Below, in pieces: positions 16,532 through 24,200 of a DNA stretch of 64,000 nucleotides (the first letter of the stretch is position 1; each line of letters begins with the position of its first letter). The DNA comes from Picosynechococcus sp. PCC 7117. GTDB lineage: Bacteria > Cyanobacteriota > Cyanobacteriia > Cyanobacteriales > MRBY01. The stretch covers positions 1,612,001 to 1,676,000 of the forward strand of contig NZ_CP016477.1 in the NCBI RefSeq assembly GCF_001693275.1, read 5' to 3'. Below the pieces are notes generated by a model, which was not told the DNA's origin, made no database searches, and saw only the letters and a list, made by a program, of their open reading frames with translations. The position numbers were made by a program, and so were the translations under genes.

Positions 16532-17905
16532 ATGGGCTCAGCATTTCTTAGCCAATTTATTAATCTTCTCAGCAGCCCCCTGGGCATGGTGTGTGCAGTT
16601 ATTGGCGTTATTTTGGCTTATCAAGCCCGGCGATCGCCTCGTATGGCCTGGTTGCTAGTTGCTCTTTGCTGTTTTGCTGCATCTCTCAGTGAGTTCCGAG
16701 ACCAATACGTTCTCGATCCCCCAGATCTCGTCTTTCCTCTGGAGCAACTCCGCGCCGCCGGTCGGCCCCTGAGTCTTCTTCTGGTTGGTTTGTTGCTTTG
16801 GCTTGGCGTTGAAACTCCCAATAAACAGAGCTGGCGACAACGTTTTATGCCTTCAGCTGTATGGTGTTTGATGGCGATCCAAGGACTGATTTTCTTCAAA
16901 ACTTTTGCCTCTGGTAGTCTTTCCTTCGCCTTACTAGCATTCATGACCTTTGCGAGTACTGTGTTGATGGTCTGGCTCGGCCCATCCCGTTGGCTCCAGG
17001 ACGATGGACAATTCTATTTGGCGATTTGGGCGATCGCTAGTGTGGGAGTTTTATTCGTGATTGCCAATGGCTATCAGGCATTCTTTGACCTCTATCCCAT
17101 CACTTTCGTCCATGGGGCCTTACTCGGTACCACTGGCAACCCCCAACATGCGGCAACTCTCTTGGCAACCACAGTGCCTTGCTTGCTCTTCTTGATGCAG
17201 GCTCAAAGACAACAGCGACAGCAAATCTTTTGGGTGATCGCTCTGGTACTGGTTCTCATTGCCCTATTTCTAACTGCCTCGCGTACGGGAGCACTCATGG
17301 GATGTTTGGCTGTTCTACTCTTTTTTCGCCGGGGCAAGAACCAATTTATTCGCGTTGCATTTTTCATTGGTTTATTTGTGGCAGTGCTTGTTCCGATCTT
17401 AAGCACATTGGATACAAATAGTGTGGCTAACCAGTTGCTTGATACTGAGCTGGAAAATTCCCGACTCCGCGTCTGGCGAGCCATGTGGAATGCTTTTAGC
17501 TCCCATCCATTTTTTGGCGCTCCCCTCCAAAGCGATCGCCTTGGCTATGGCGAAAACTCGTGGTTAGCCATTGCTGCTAACCTAGGCATCGTTGGGCTGA
17601 TTCCTCTCTTTTTTTTCGGGGTCAGTTGTATTCGTCTGATTCTCAAACTAGATCAGATTGCAACCCGTAGCCCTATGTATTCGCTCCATAGCAATACTAT
17701 TATTGCCGGATTAGCTGCCCTGCTAGTAGGTAGTATCTTCGAAGCATTTCTACTTGGTACGATCACTTTCCCATCACTGGCATTGTTGCTATATCTATCG
17801 CTCGGGCAATATCTTATCGAGTTACATCAAGCTATGAATTCCAGGCTTCCATCCGGAGAAGCGCCAGGTTCCTATTATCCTGAACAGCTTTACCCCAATA
17901 TCTAA
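16532..17905 (+). CDS. O-antigen ligase/polymerase-like membrane protein (Wzy/WaaL type)
   Basis: A 457-residue very hydrophobic protein with about ten to twelve membrane segments and a long loop near LENSRLRVWRAMWNAFSSHP, the conserved region of the Wzy_C/O-antigen ligase family. The loop Arg and His residues are the expected functional ones. It should act on the outer face of the plasma membrane, polymerising or ligating undecaprenyl-linked repeat units. AGGA precedes the ATG. The surrounding glycosyltransferases support a polysaccharide role. Confidence 0.8.
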   Translation: MGSAFLSQFINLLSSPLGMVCAVIGVILAYQARRSPRMAWLLVALCCFAASLSEFRDQYVLDPPDLVFPLEQLRAAGRPLSLLLVGLLLWLGVETPNKQSWRQRFMPSAVWCLMAIQGLIFFKTFASGSLSFALLAFMTFASTVLMVWLGPSRWLQDDGQFYLAIWAIASVGVLFVIANGYQAFFDLYPITFVHGALLGTTGNPQHAATLLATTVPCLLFLMQAQRQQRQQIFWVIALVLVLIALFLTASRTGALMGCLAVLLFFRRGKNQFIRVAFFIGLFVAVLVPILSTLDTNSVANQLLDTELENSRLRVWRAMWNAFSSHPFFGAPLQSDRLGYGENSWLAIAANLGIVGLIPLFFFGVSCIRLILKLDQIATRSPMYSLHSNTIIAGLAALLVGSIFEAFLLGTITFPSLALLLYLSLGQYLIELHQAMNSRLPSGEAPGSYYPEQLYPNI

Positions 17906-17912
17906 AAGTGAA

Positions 17913-19109
17913 ATGCGTATTCTTCACGTTATTGCCTCTATCTCAAAAGTTAAAGGCGGTACTAGTCAAGCAGTTTTAGAAATGGTCAGAGCCTTACAAA
18001 GCTCTGGTGTTACGGCTGAAATTGCCACCATCAATGACTCTGGCCGCAATTTGCTTGATGTACCGTTAGCCCAAAAGGTACTGTACTGCCAAGTCCCCAT
18101 TTACTTTTTTCCACGGTTTTCTCCTCCACTGCGAGCAATACGAGAGTTTGCAATTTCACCACCCTTTATCACCTGGCTGTCGCAAAATCTACATCGCTAC
18201 GATCTTGTCCATGTCCATGCCCTCTTTTCTTTGCCTTGTACTTTAACAATGGCTCTAGCCCAATTCAGGGATATTCCTTATGTTGTTTCTCTGCATGGAT
18301 TACTGTGCCAGTGGTCGCTACAACAAAGTGCTCTAAAAAAGCAAATATATCTCCATTTAATCGAACGTTGGAATTTGAATGGTAGTTCAGGATTGCATCT
18401 CAATTCCTACCTTGAGCAGAGTGAAATATCTAAGTTGGGATTAGCTGCACCTTCATTTATCCTGCCTCATGGTCTACAGATTTCCTCAAAATATCCTGAT
18501 GCTCACCAAAAGTTACGCTATTGGCTAAATCTACCTAGTGACGAACCCATTATCCTATTTCTTTCGCGTCTCCATCCAAAAAAAGGCATAGAAATACTAA
18601 TTCAGGCTCTAGCGCAACTGGTAGATCAACGATTTACCTTCCTTATCGCAGGCAGTGGTGATCCCAATTATGAAAATGAAATTTATACTTGCCTTCAACA
18701 ATCAGGAATAGGCGATCGCACCCGGATGTTGGGCTTCATCGAAGGAGAAAAGAAAGATCTCCTTTTGCAAGGTGCCGATCTGTTTGCTCTCACGTCTTAC
18801 TCCGAAAACTTTGGTATCGCCGTCCTGGAAGCTCTCGCCGCAGGACTTCCCTGTGTTGTCACGCCTGGAGTGGCTCTTTCGGAAGTTATTAAACAGCAGG
18901 ATCTAGGAATGGTTCCAGAGATGAATGAAGCGGCGATCGCCAATGCAATCCGCACCTGTTTGCTTCAACCTGAAGTCACGAAAGAAAAAGGCGATCGCGC
19001 GCGACAGTTTATTGTTGAAAACTACACCTGGGACAAAATCGCCGCGAATTTAGTCGAAATATACGACGCCATCATCCAGAATCAACCCTTGCCCCATCGC
19101 CATGCTTGA
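17913..19109 (+). CDS. Family 4 glycosyltransferase
   Basis: A 398-residue GT-B protein. The N-terminal ILHVIASISKVKGGTSQAV, LVHVHALFSLP, then the donor domain ILFLSRLHPKKGIEILI, FLIAGSGDPNYE, and YSENFGIAVLEALAAGLPCVV (E-x7-E) are all standard GT4 features. It starts seven bases after the polymerase stop and overlaps the next GT2 gene by eight bases, so translation is probably coupled. HIP1 sites are present. Confidence 0.88.
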   Translation: MRILHVIASISKVKGGTSQAVLEMVRALQSSGVTAEIATINDSGRNLLDVPLAQKVLYCQVPIYFFPRFSPPLRAIREFAISPPFITWLSQNLHRYDLVHVHALFSLPCTLTMALAQFRDIPYVVSLHGLLCQWSLQQSALKKQIYLHLIERWNLNGSSGLHLNSYLEQSEISKLGLAAPSFILPHGLQISSKYPDAHQKLRYWLNLPSDEPIILFLSRLHPKKGIEILIQALAQLVDQRFTFLIAGSGDPNYENEIYTCLQQSGIGDRTRMLGFIEGEKKDLLLQGADLFALTSYSENFGIAVLEALAAGLPCVVTPGVALSEVIKQQDLGMVPEMNEAAIANAIRTCLLQPEVTKEKGDRARQFIVENYTWDKIAANLVEIYDAIIQNQPLPHRHA

Positions 19110-19893
19110 GTCAATCACACCACTGATCCTGACCTATAACGAAGCCCCAAATATCGAGCGTACCCTGCAACAACTCCAGTGGGCAAGCCGCATTGTGGTC
19201 ATTGATAGCTTCAGCACAGATGCTACCCTTGAGATTCTTAAGCGCTATCCCCAAGTAGAAATATTCCAGCGAAAATTCGATACCCACGCCAAGCAATGGA
19301 ACTTTGGCCTTGAACAGATTCAATCCGAATGGGGACTTTCCCTCGATGCTGATTATGCCCTCACTGATGCCCTCATTGATAAACTCAAAATCTTGTCTCC
19401 CTCTCCAGAGATCGATGGTTATTTTATTCCCTTTAAATATTGCGTTTTTGGAAAACCACTGCGCGGCACCATTCTTCCTCCTCGTCAGGCTCTCTTCCGT
19501 AAAGGGCGATCACATTACATTGACGATGGACATACCCAGCTTTTAGTGGTTCAAGGGCAGTCTGAGTCCTTATCAAACCCTATTCTTCATGATGATCGTA
19601 AATCCCTTAGTCGCTGGCTCTGGGCACAGGATCGCTATATGGTGCTCGAAGTTAAAAAGCTTCAGAAAACTCCCCTATCAGAATTAGGTTGGGGCGATCG
19701 CCTCCGCAAACAAAAGATCCTTGCGCCTATCATCATCTTTTTCTATTGCCTCATCCTTAAGGGCGGCATTTTTGACGGTTGGCACGGCTGGTACTATGCC
19801 TTTCAGCGCGTCTTTGCTGAAACCCTCCTTAGCCTACGCCTTATCGAAGCTGACCTTTCTACAACGACTCGACCCCCACAAAAACTAAACTAG
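19102..19893 (+). CDS. Family 2 glycosyltransferase (WaaE/KdtX-like)
   Basis: A 263-residue GT-A enzyme. Motifs are PLILTYNEAPNIERTL, IVVIDSFSTDAT and LSLDADYALTD (the D-x-D region). The spacing and the FQRKFDTHAKQWNFGL block resemble the WaaE branch, which transfers glucose in lipopolysaccharide core synthesis. A C-terminal hydrophobic segment (IIIFFYCLILKGGIF) may touch the membrane. The ATG overlaps the preceding gene by eight bases. Confidence 0.82.
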   Translation: MLESITPLILTYNEAPNIERTLQQLQWASRIVVIDSFSTDATLEILKRYPQVEIFQRKFDTHAKQWNFGLEQIQSEWGLSLDADYALTDALIDKLKILSPSPEIDGYFIPFKYCVFGKPLRGTILPPRQALFRKGRSHYIDDGHTQLLVVQGQSESLSNPILHDDRKSLSRWLWAQDRYMVLEVKKLQKTPLSELGWGDRLRKQKILAPIIIFFYCLILKGGIFDGWHGWYYAFQRVFAETLLSLRLIEADLSTTTRPPQKLN

Positions 19894-19929
19894 AGAAGCA
19901 CGCTGACCATCTTTATTAGCCGAAATTCG

Positions 19930-20571
19930 ATGCTGCGTTGCGCAAAAAACTACCGCAAACCGTGGGTAATCTTTACTACCACGAGCCTCATTTTTCTTAT
20001 TGGGTTTATTCCCGTCCGCTTAATTTTCGCACAGATTCAAGCTCCTACACCTCAAGCCATCCTAGCCCTTGGAGGTGGTTTAGGTCGGGAAGAATTTGCC
20101 GCAAGCTTTGCCCAGCAGCACCCAACCCTCGACATTTGGGTGTCCTCCGGTGTGCCTACCCTCCAGGCCAAAGCCATTTTCCAACAAGCCGCCATTCCTG
20201 AGAACCGTCTTCATATCGATCGCCGCGCCGTGGATACTGTCACCAATTTCACTTCCCTCGTTAAAGACTTTGGCGATCGCCACATGCAGCACGTTTACCT
20301 AATCACCTCTGATTTTCACATGCGCCGCGCCCAGGCGATCGCCTTCTTTGTTTTCGGCAGTCGCGGCATTATCACCACCCCCATCCCCATTCCCTCCAAC
20401 CAACCTAACGAAACCCTCTGGCATGTCTCCCATGATATCGGGCGAGCAATCCTCTGGATCATCACCGGCCGTACCGGAGCCAGCCTACATCCCCAGTTGG
20501 GAGCAGCATTTCCTTCAAGCAGCCTGTACATATTTCACCAAGTCAGAAAGGTTAAAATGGGATCATGGTAA
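19930..20571 (+). CDS. YdcF family protein (DUF218)
   Basis: A 213-residue protein with one N-terminal membrane anchor (about residues 12-34) and a DUF218/YdcF domain: AILALGGGLGREEF, IDRRAVDTVTN and YLITSDFHMRRAQAIAFFVFG. Members are linked to envelope polysaccharide or vancomycin-related phenotypes but have no settled reaction. The stop codon overlaps the ATG of the first tandem repeat gene (ATGGTAA). A segment of this gene (20334-20382) reappears after the third repeat. Confidence 0.8.
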   Translation: MLRCAKNYRKPWVIFTTTSLIFLIGFIPVRLIFAQIQAPTPQAILALGGGLGREEFAASFAQQHPTLDIWVSSGVPTLQAKAIFQQAAIPENRLHIDRRAVDTVTNFTSLVKDFGDRHMQHVYLITSDFHMRRAQAIAFFVFGSRGIITTPIPIPSNQPNETLWHVSHDIGRAILWIITGRTGASLHPQLGAAFPSSSLYIFHQVRKVKMGSW

Positions 20572-20954
20572 GCTTTTTAGCCCTGTTACCCCGTGCCCTC
20601 ACCACCTTTCTCTATGCCGTTGCCGCCCTCCTGAGGTTTTATGCCGACACCGACACCACCCCAATCCAACTCTTCCCCCTCACCATTCTCCAGTGGAGTT
20701 TCCTGGCGTTCGCGTTGGGCACAGCGGCTCTCCTGGCTAATCTCGGCCTTGAGTGGCACGCTGGAAATCAAAGCCGATACCGAGAGATTGAAAAACGAGA
20801 CCGAGCAGCTCAAGAAAGAGAACGAGCGGCTCGCCGTGCTCGAATCCAAAATCGAGGCTTTATTCTCCAAACACGGTATCAACTTACCCCTGGCCGAGAA
20901 ACCGGAGCAGCCCTAACCGATTTTCTCAGTTTTCTTCAGGAATATGGGGAGTAA
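20565..20954 (+). CDS. Tandem family copy 1, two-helix membrane protein (frame A)
   Basis: A 129-residue protein of unknown function. Two hydrophobic helices (about 3-23 and 40-62, the second starting LQWSFLAFALG) are followed by a short Arg/Glu-rich helix and a C-terminal FLSFLQEYGE. The first half and the last 45 residues are nearly identical in the two following copies; only the charged middle differs in length. The ATG overlaps the ydcF stop by seven bases. A +1 frame (20641-20916) runs through most of the gene. Confidence 0.6.
   Translation: MVSFLALLPRALTTFLYAVAALLRFYADTDTTPIQLFPLTILQWSFLAFALGTAALLANLGLEWHAGNQSRYREIEKRDRAAQERERAARRARIQNRGFILQTRYQLTPGRETGAALTDFLSFLQEYGE
20641..20916 (+). 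CDS. Overlapping coiled-coil frame of copy 1 (frame B)
   Basis: A 91-codon +1 frame starting at an ATG that follows GAGG by four bases. After a Ser/Pro-rich start it encodes a leucine-zipper-like helix (TERLKNETEQLKKENERL, then LAVLESKIEAL) with Leu/Ile at heptad a and d positions. Of the two frames, this one carries the clearer coiled coil. Translation is unproven. Confidence 0.3.
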   Translation: MPTPTPPQSNSSPSPFSSGVSWRSRWAQRLSWLISALSGTLEIKADTERLKNETEQLKKENERLAVLESKIEALFSKHGINLPLAEKPEQP

Positions 20955-20987
20955 AGAAGGCGATCGCCTTTTGGCTAAACTAAAACC

Positions 20988-21440
20988 ATGGTTAGTTTTC
21001 TCGCTCTACTGCCCCGTGCCCTCACCACCTTTCTCTATGCTGTTGCCGCCCTCCTGAGGTTCTATGCCGACACCGACACCACCCCAATCCAACTCTTCCC
21101 CCTCACCATCCTCCAGTGGAGTTTCCTGGCGTTCGCGTTGGGGACAGCGGCTCTCCTGGCTAATCTCGGCCTTGAGTGGCACGCTGGAAATCGAAGCCGA
21201 TACCGAGAGGCTGAAGAAAGAGAACGCGAAACTCGACGCGATGCTCTTGCGGACGAAGAACGACGTAAAGCAGATCGAGAAAGAGACCAAGCAGCTCAAG
21301 AAAGAGAACGAGCGGCTCGCCGTGCTCGAATCCAAAATCGAGGCTTTATTCTCCAAACACGGTATCAACTTACCCCTGGCCGAGAAACCGGAGCAGCCCT
21401 AGCAGACTTTCTCAGTTTTCTTCAGGAATATGGGGAGTAA
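20988..21440 (+). CDS. Tandem family copy 2, two-helix membrane protein (frame A)
   Basis: A 150-residue member, the longest of the three. Its first 68 residues match copy 1 apart from one Gln/Arg change at the end of that stretch. The charged segment is longer by 21 residues (AEERERETRRDALADEERR region), which is three heptads in the overlapping frame. The C-terminus (RGFILQTRYQLTPGRETGAA, then FLSFLQEYGE) is conserved. It starts 33 bases after copy 1. The function is unknown. Confidence 0.6.
   Translation: MVSFLALLPRALTTFLYAVAALLRFYADTDTTPIQLFPLTILQWSFLAFALGTAALLANLGLEWHAGNRSRYREAEERERETRRDALADEERRKADRERDQAAQERERAARRARIQNRGFILQTRYQLTPGRETGAALADFLSFLQEYGE
21064..21402 (+). CDS. Overlapping coiled-coil frame of copy 2 (frame B)
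   Basis: A 112-codon +1 frame with the same GAGG-N4-ATG start. The coiled coil is extended by three heptads relative to copy 1 (ERLKKENAKLDAMLLRTK, then VKQIEKETKQL). The heptad register is kept on both sides of the insertion. Translation is unproven. Confidence 0.3.
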   Translation: MPTPTPPQSNSSPSPSSSGVSWRSRWGQRLSWLISALSGTLEIEADTERLKKENAKLDAMLLRTKNDVKQIEKETKQLKKENERLAVLESKIEALFSKHGINLPLAEKPEQP

Positions 21441-21473
21441 AGAAGGCGATCGCCTTTTGGCTAAACTAAAACC

Positions 21474-21884
21474 ATGGTTAGTTTTCTCGCTCTACTGCCC
21501 CGTGCCCTCACCACCTTTCTCTATGCCGTTGCTGCCCTCCTGAGGTTCTATGCCGACACCGATACAATCCCAATCCAACTCTTCCCCCTCACCATCCTCC
21601 AGTGGAGTTTCCTGGCGTTCACGTTGGGGACAACGGCTCTCCTGGCTAATCTCGGCCTTGAGTGGCACGCTGGAAATCGAGCAAAGAACGAGAGAACACG
21701 AGCAGAGGACGAAGCAAATCGAGAACGAGATCGAGCAAATCAAGAAAGAGAACGAGCGGCTCGCCGTGCTCGAATCCAAAATCGAGGCTTTATTCTCCAA
21801 ACACGGTATCAACTTACCCCTGGCCGAGAAACCGGAGCAGCCCTAGCAGACTTTCTCAGTTTTCTTCAAGAATATGGGGAGTAA
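21474..21884 (+). CDS. Tandem family copy 3, two-helix membrane protein (frame A)
   Basis: A 136-residue member, seven residues longer than copy 1. The membrane helices and C-terminus are nearly identical to copies 1 and 2; the charged segment reads NRAKNERTRAEDEANRERD. Its stop runs into a long A-run, HIP1 and T-run palindrome (21883-21904). The function is unknown. Confidence 0.6.
   Translation: MVSFLALLPRALTTFLYAVAALLRFYADTDTIPIQLFPLTILQWSFLAFTLGTTALLANLGLEWHAGNRAKNERTRAEDEANRERDRANQERERAARRARIQNRGFILQTRYQLTPGRETGAALADFLSFLQEYGE
21550..21846 (+). CDS. Overlapping coiled-coil frame of copy 3 (frame B)
   Basis: A 98-codon +1 frame, again with GAGG-N4-ATG. The helical part (REHEQRTKQIENEIEQIKK, then ENERLAVLESKIEAL) is one heptad longer than in copy 1. 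Translation is unproven. Confidence 0.3.
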   Translation: MPTPIQSQSNSSPSPSSSGVSWRSRWGQRLSWLISALSGTLEIEQRTREHEQRTKQIENEIEQIKKENERLAVLESKIEALFSKHGINLPLAEKPEQP

Positions 21885-21904
21885 AAAAGGCGATCGCCTT
21901 TTTT
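21883..21904. terminator. 22-bp perfect palindrome: A6, HIP1 core, T6
   Basis: Six A residues, GGCGATCGCC and six T residues form a perfect palindrome directly at the stop of copy 3. It could work as an intrinsic terminator in either direction, though such AT-flanked HIP1 palindromes may have another role. Confidence 0.4.
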
Positions 21905-21937
21905 GTCTTCGGCCATTAAGACATTATCACCATCCCT
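21889..21937 (+). repeat. Relic duplicate of an internal ydcF segment
   Basis: The stretch starting GGCGATCGCCTT and containing TCTTCGGCC and ACATTATCACCA matches 20334-20382 in the YdcF gene at most positions. It encodes the same AIAFFVFG peptide before a stop. It suggests that the three repeats were duplicated into, or together with, the end of ydcF. Confidence 0.5.
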
Positions 21938-21982
21938 GCCTTTGAATTTTCGCTCAATTTGCTCAATTTAAAGATTGCTGTT

Positions 21983-22561
21983 GTGAGTTTTATCCATCTC
22001 GACCGCTATACCACCGGAGACTACACTCCCGGCGCTTCCTTTCTAAGGCAACTCTTGTGGTTTTTTATCGGTGATCCTGTGGTGCGAACTCGGTTGATCC
22101 CCCCATCCTCTTTTAAAGTTTGGGTATTGAGACGCTTTGGCGCCACCATCGGTCAAGGGGCGAGGCTTAAACCCGGCGTGCGCATTAAATTTCCCTGGCG
22201 ACTGACCATCGGCGATCATTGCTGGATTGGCGAAAACACTTGGTTTGATAACTTGGCACCAATTACCCTTGCTGACCATGTTTGTATTTCCCAGGATGTC
22301 TATCTCTGCACCGGTAACCACGACTGGAGCGACCCCACCTTTAAACTAATCACCCGTGCCATCCACATTGAACGGGGCAGTTGGCTGGGGGCCCGCAGTA
22401 GCATTGCCCCCGGTGTCACCATCGGCGAAGGGGCGGTGCTTTGTTTAGGGAGTGTTGCCTTGCGATCGCTCGACCCGATGACGATCTATGGTGGCAATCC
22501 GGCGATCGCCTTAAAACCCCGCATCATTCATCTGCAATGCGAAGACTGTCAAGATCCATGA
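21983..22561 (+). CDS. WcaF-like acyltransferase (left-handed beta-helix)
   Basis: A 192-residue protein of the hexapeptide acyltransferase superfamily, most like colanic-acid acetyltransferase WcaF: DRYTTGDYTPGASFLRQLLW at the start, then hexapeptide turns (TIGQGARLKPGVRI, LTIGDHCWIGENTWF), VYLCTGNHDWSDPTF with the catalytic-type His, and WLGARSSIAPGVTIGEGAVL. It probably O-acetylates a sugar in the cytoplasm using acetyl-CoA. GTG at 21983 is the likely start; an in-frame TTG lies at 21959. Its 3' end overlaps obgE on the opposite strand by 38 bases. Confidence 0.85.
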   Translation: MSFIHLDRYTTGDYTPGASFLRQLLWFFIGDPVVRTRLIPPSSFKVWVLRRFGATIGQGARLKPGVRIKFPWRLTIGDHCWIGENTWFDNLAPITLADHVCISQDVYLCTGNHDWSDPTFKLITRAIHIERGSWLGARSSIAPGVTIGEGAVLCLGSVALRSLDPMTIYGGNPAIALKPRIIHLQCEDCQDP

Positions 22562-23588
22562 CTGAGGTTTCGGGTGCTTCATTTCGGCTGATCTCTTTGA
22601 GGTGGTCTAAGACGTCCCAAATCTCTTGTAGCAACTGTTCTAGACCGGTTCTGGATACCGCTGAAACGGTCAGAATTTTGGCGTCGGTCAGCTGCCGTAA
22701 TTCCTCCGTGATGAAATCTGCAAATTCGCGATCGCCTGCATCGAGTTTATTGAGGGCAATGATCTGGGGGAGTTCTGGCAAACCGCGACCATAAGCTTCT
22801 AGTTCTCCTTGGATCGTTTTGTAATTTTTAATTGGATCTTCTGCATTGAGATCCACTAAATGCACCAAAACCTTCGTGCGCTCAATGTGACGTAAAAATT
22901 CATGGCCCAAGCCCACCCCCTGGTGTGCCCCCTCAATTAAGCCTGGAATATCCGCAAATACCGTGCCGTCCCCTGTGGGCCGTTTCACCACCCCTAAATT
23001 AGGGATTAAAGTTGTAAACGGATAAGCGCCGATTTTGGGCCGAGCCGCCGACAACGCAGAGATTAGGGTCGATTTCCCGGCATTGGGGAGGCCGATAATG
23101 CCCACTTCTGCCAGTAATTTCAGCTCTAGGCGCAGTTGCTTGATTTCCCCTTCTAAGCCGGGGAGAGCATATTCTGGGGCGCGGTTTTTATTACTGAGAA
23201 AATGCTTGTTTCCCAGGCCTCCCTTACCGCCTTTGGCGACGCAGAAGGTTTGTCCGTGGAAAACTAAATCACCAATTTCTTCGTCGGTTTCCCGGTCGTA
23301 AATCACCGTGCCGCAGGGCACATCCACAATCAGATCCTCCCCAGATGCCCCGGTGCAATTGTTGGGGCCACCCCGTTCGCCGTCCGGTGCTTTGAAGGTG
23401 CGGGCATAACGAAAATCGAGGAGGGTTTGCAGGTTTTCTTCTGCCCGAAAGATCACTGAACCTCCCCAGCCGCCATTGCCCCCCGCCGGGCCACCAGCAG
23501 GCACGTATTTTTCACGACGAAAGGCAACGATTCCATCTCCCCCTTTTCCGGCGATAACTTCAATTTCAGCGTGGTCAATAAATTGCAT
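22524..23588 (-). CDS. obgE: GTPase ObgE/CgtA
   Basis: A 354-residue GTPase involved in late 50S ribosome assembly and stress control. The glycine-rich Obg domain (VIAGKGGDGIVAFRREKYVP and later repeats) covers about residues 1-158. The G domain follows with G1 GLPNAGKST, the G2-region TT in PFTTLIPNLG, G3 DIPGLIEGA, G4 NKLD and a G5-like SAVS. I start at the ATG at 23588 (MQFIDHAEIE); longer in-frame starts have no family support. The short tail lacks the OCT domain of some Gram-positive members. Confidence 0.95.
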   Translation of the reverse strand: MQFIDHAEIEVIAGKGGDGIVAFRREKYVPAGGPAGGNGGWGGSVIFRAEENLQTLLDFRYARTFKAPDGERGGPNNCTGASGEDLIVDVPCGTVIYDRETDEEIGDLVFHGQTFCVAKGGKGGLGNKHFLSNKNRAPEYALPGLEGEIKQLRLELKLLAEVGIIGLPNAGKSTLISALSAARPKIGAYPFTTLIPNLGVVKRPTGDGTVFADIPGLIEGAHQGVGLGHEFLRHIERTKVLVHLVDLNAEDPIKNYKTIQGELEAYGRGLPELPQIIALNKLDAGDREFADFITEELRQLTDAKILTVSAVSRTGLEQLLQEIWDVLDHLKEISRNEAPETSVMDLDSLRIADE

Positions 23589-23741
23589 GGGAAATAGAAT
23601 CTGGTGATTTTGGGCAATCAATTATTATACTCTGCTTTTCCGCCATCGGATGCGCCAGATGGGAACTGTAATCTAGCGGAAGTCTTGGGAAAAAAATAGA
23701 ATTGTTATGCTAGAGGAAATTTTCGACATTGAGGGAAATCC

Positions 23742-24200
23742 ATGGAACGACGCAGCATCATCGTAAGCTTTCTCGCGGGATGTTTATGGCTTTGTTTGGG
23801 GTTATTTCCCTTCAGCCAGGCCTTGGCCCTCACGCCGATTCAGTTGTCTGACTTGAGCTATGAGCGCTGTCCCGCAGAGATGCAGGGAATTGTGACCAGC
23901 GGCTCCAATGAAGATGCAAACTGTTTCATGATTAAAGGCAAAGCGAAAAACACATCGGGTAAATATATTGTTGATGCGGATGTGTTTGGGCGAATTTATG
24001 ATGCCAATGGTTCGCCGACCTTTGAGAATCGTGGTCGTGTGGGCACCATTTTAGAAGTACCACCGGGCATTAGTGAGTTTCAGATCCCGGTATCGGTCGC
24101 CGCCAATCAGCCGGAACCCCTCCAACTGAAAAAATTTAAGGCGTCTGGGTTCACGTCCCGGGTGCGTCCTTTCTATTACGATAACGAGGATGTGGAATAA
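23742..24200 (+). CDS. Exported hypothetical protein
   Basis: A 152-residue protein with a typical signal peptide (basic ERR, hydrophobic core, cleavage after about residue 29 at ALA). The mature part is a single small beta-rich domain (KGKAKNTSGKYIVDADVFGR, GTILEVPPGISEF) of the kind seen in FxLYD-like modules. It probably sits in the periplasm. The function is unknown. The next gene starts 11 bases before its end, so the two are likely cotranscribed. Confidence 0.65.
   Translation: MERRSIIVSFLAGCLWLCLGLFPFSQALALTPIQLSDLSYERCPAEMQGIVTSGSNEDANCFMIKGKAKNTSGKYIVDADVFGRIYDANGSPTFENRGRVGTILEVPPGISEFQIPVSVAANQPEPLQLKKFKASGFTSRVRPFYYDNEDVE

Larger units (their letters stand above)
20565..21884 (+). 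repeat. Three tandem gene-length direct repeats
   Basis: Three near-identical units start at 20565, 20988 and 21474, separated by 33-base spacers that each contain GCGATCGC inside an AAGGCGATCGCCTT palindrome. The unit proteins are 129, 150 and 136 residues. All length differences (7, 14 and 21) are multiples of seven and fall in the charged or coiled-coil segment. Confidence 0.9.

Noticed and set aside
20565-21884. CRISPR array or transposon reading of the tandem repeats
   Set aside because: The units are gene-length with open frames, not 25-40 base repeats with unique spacers, and no transposase or terminal inverted repeats are seen.
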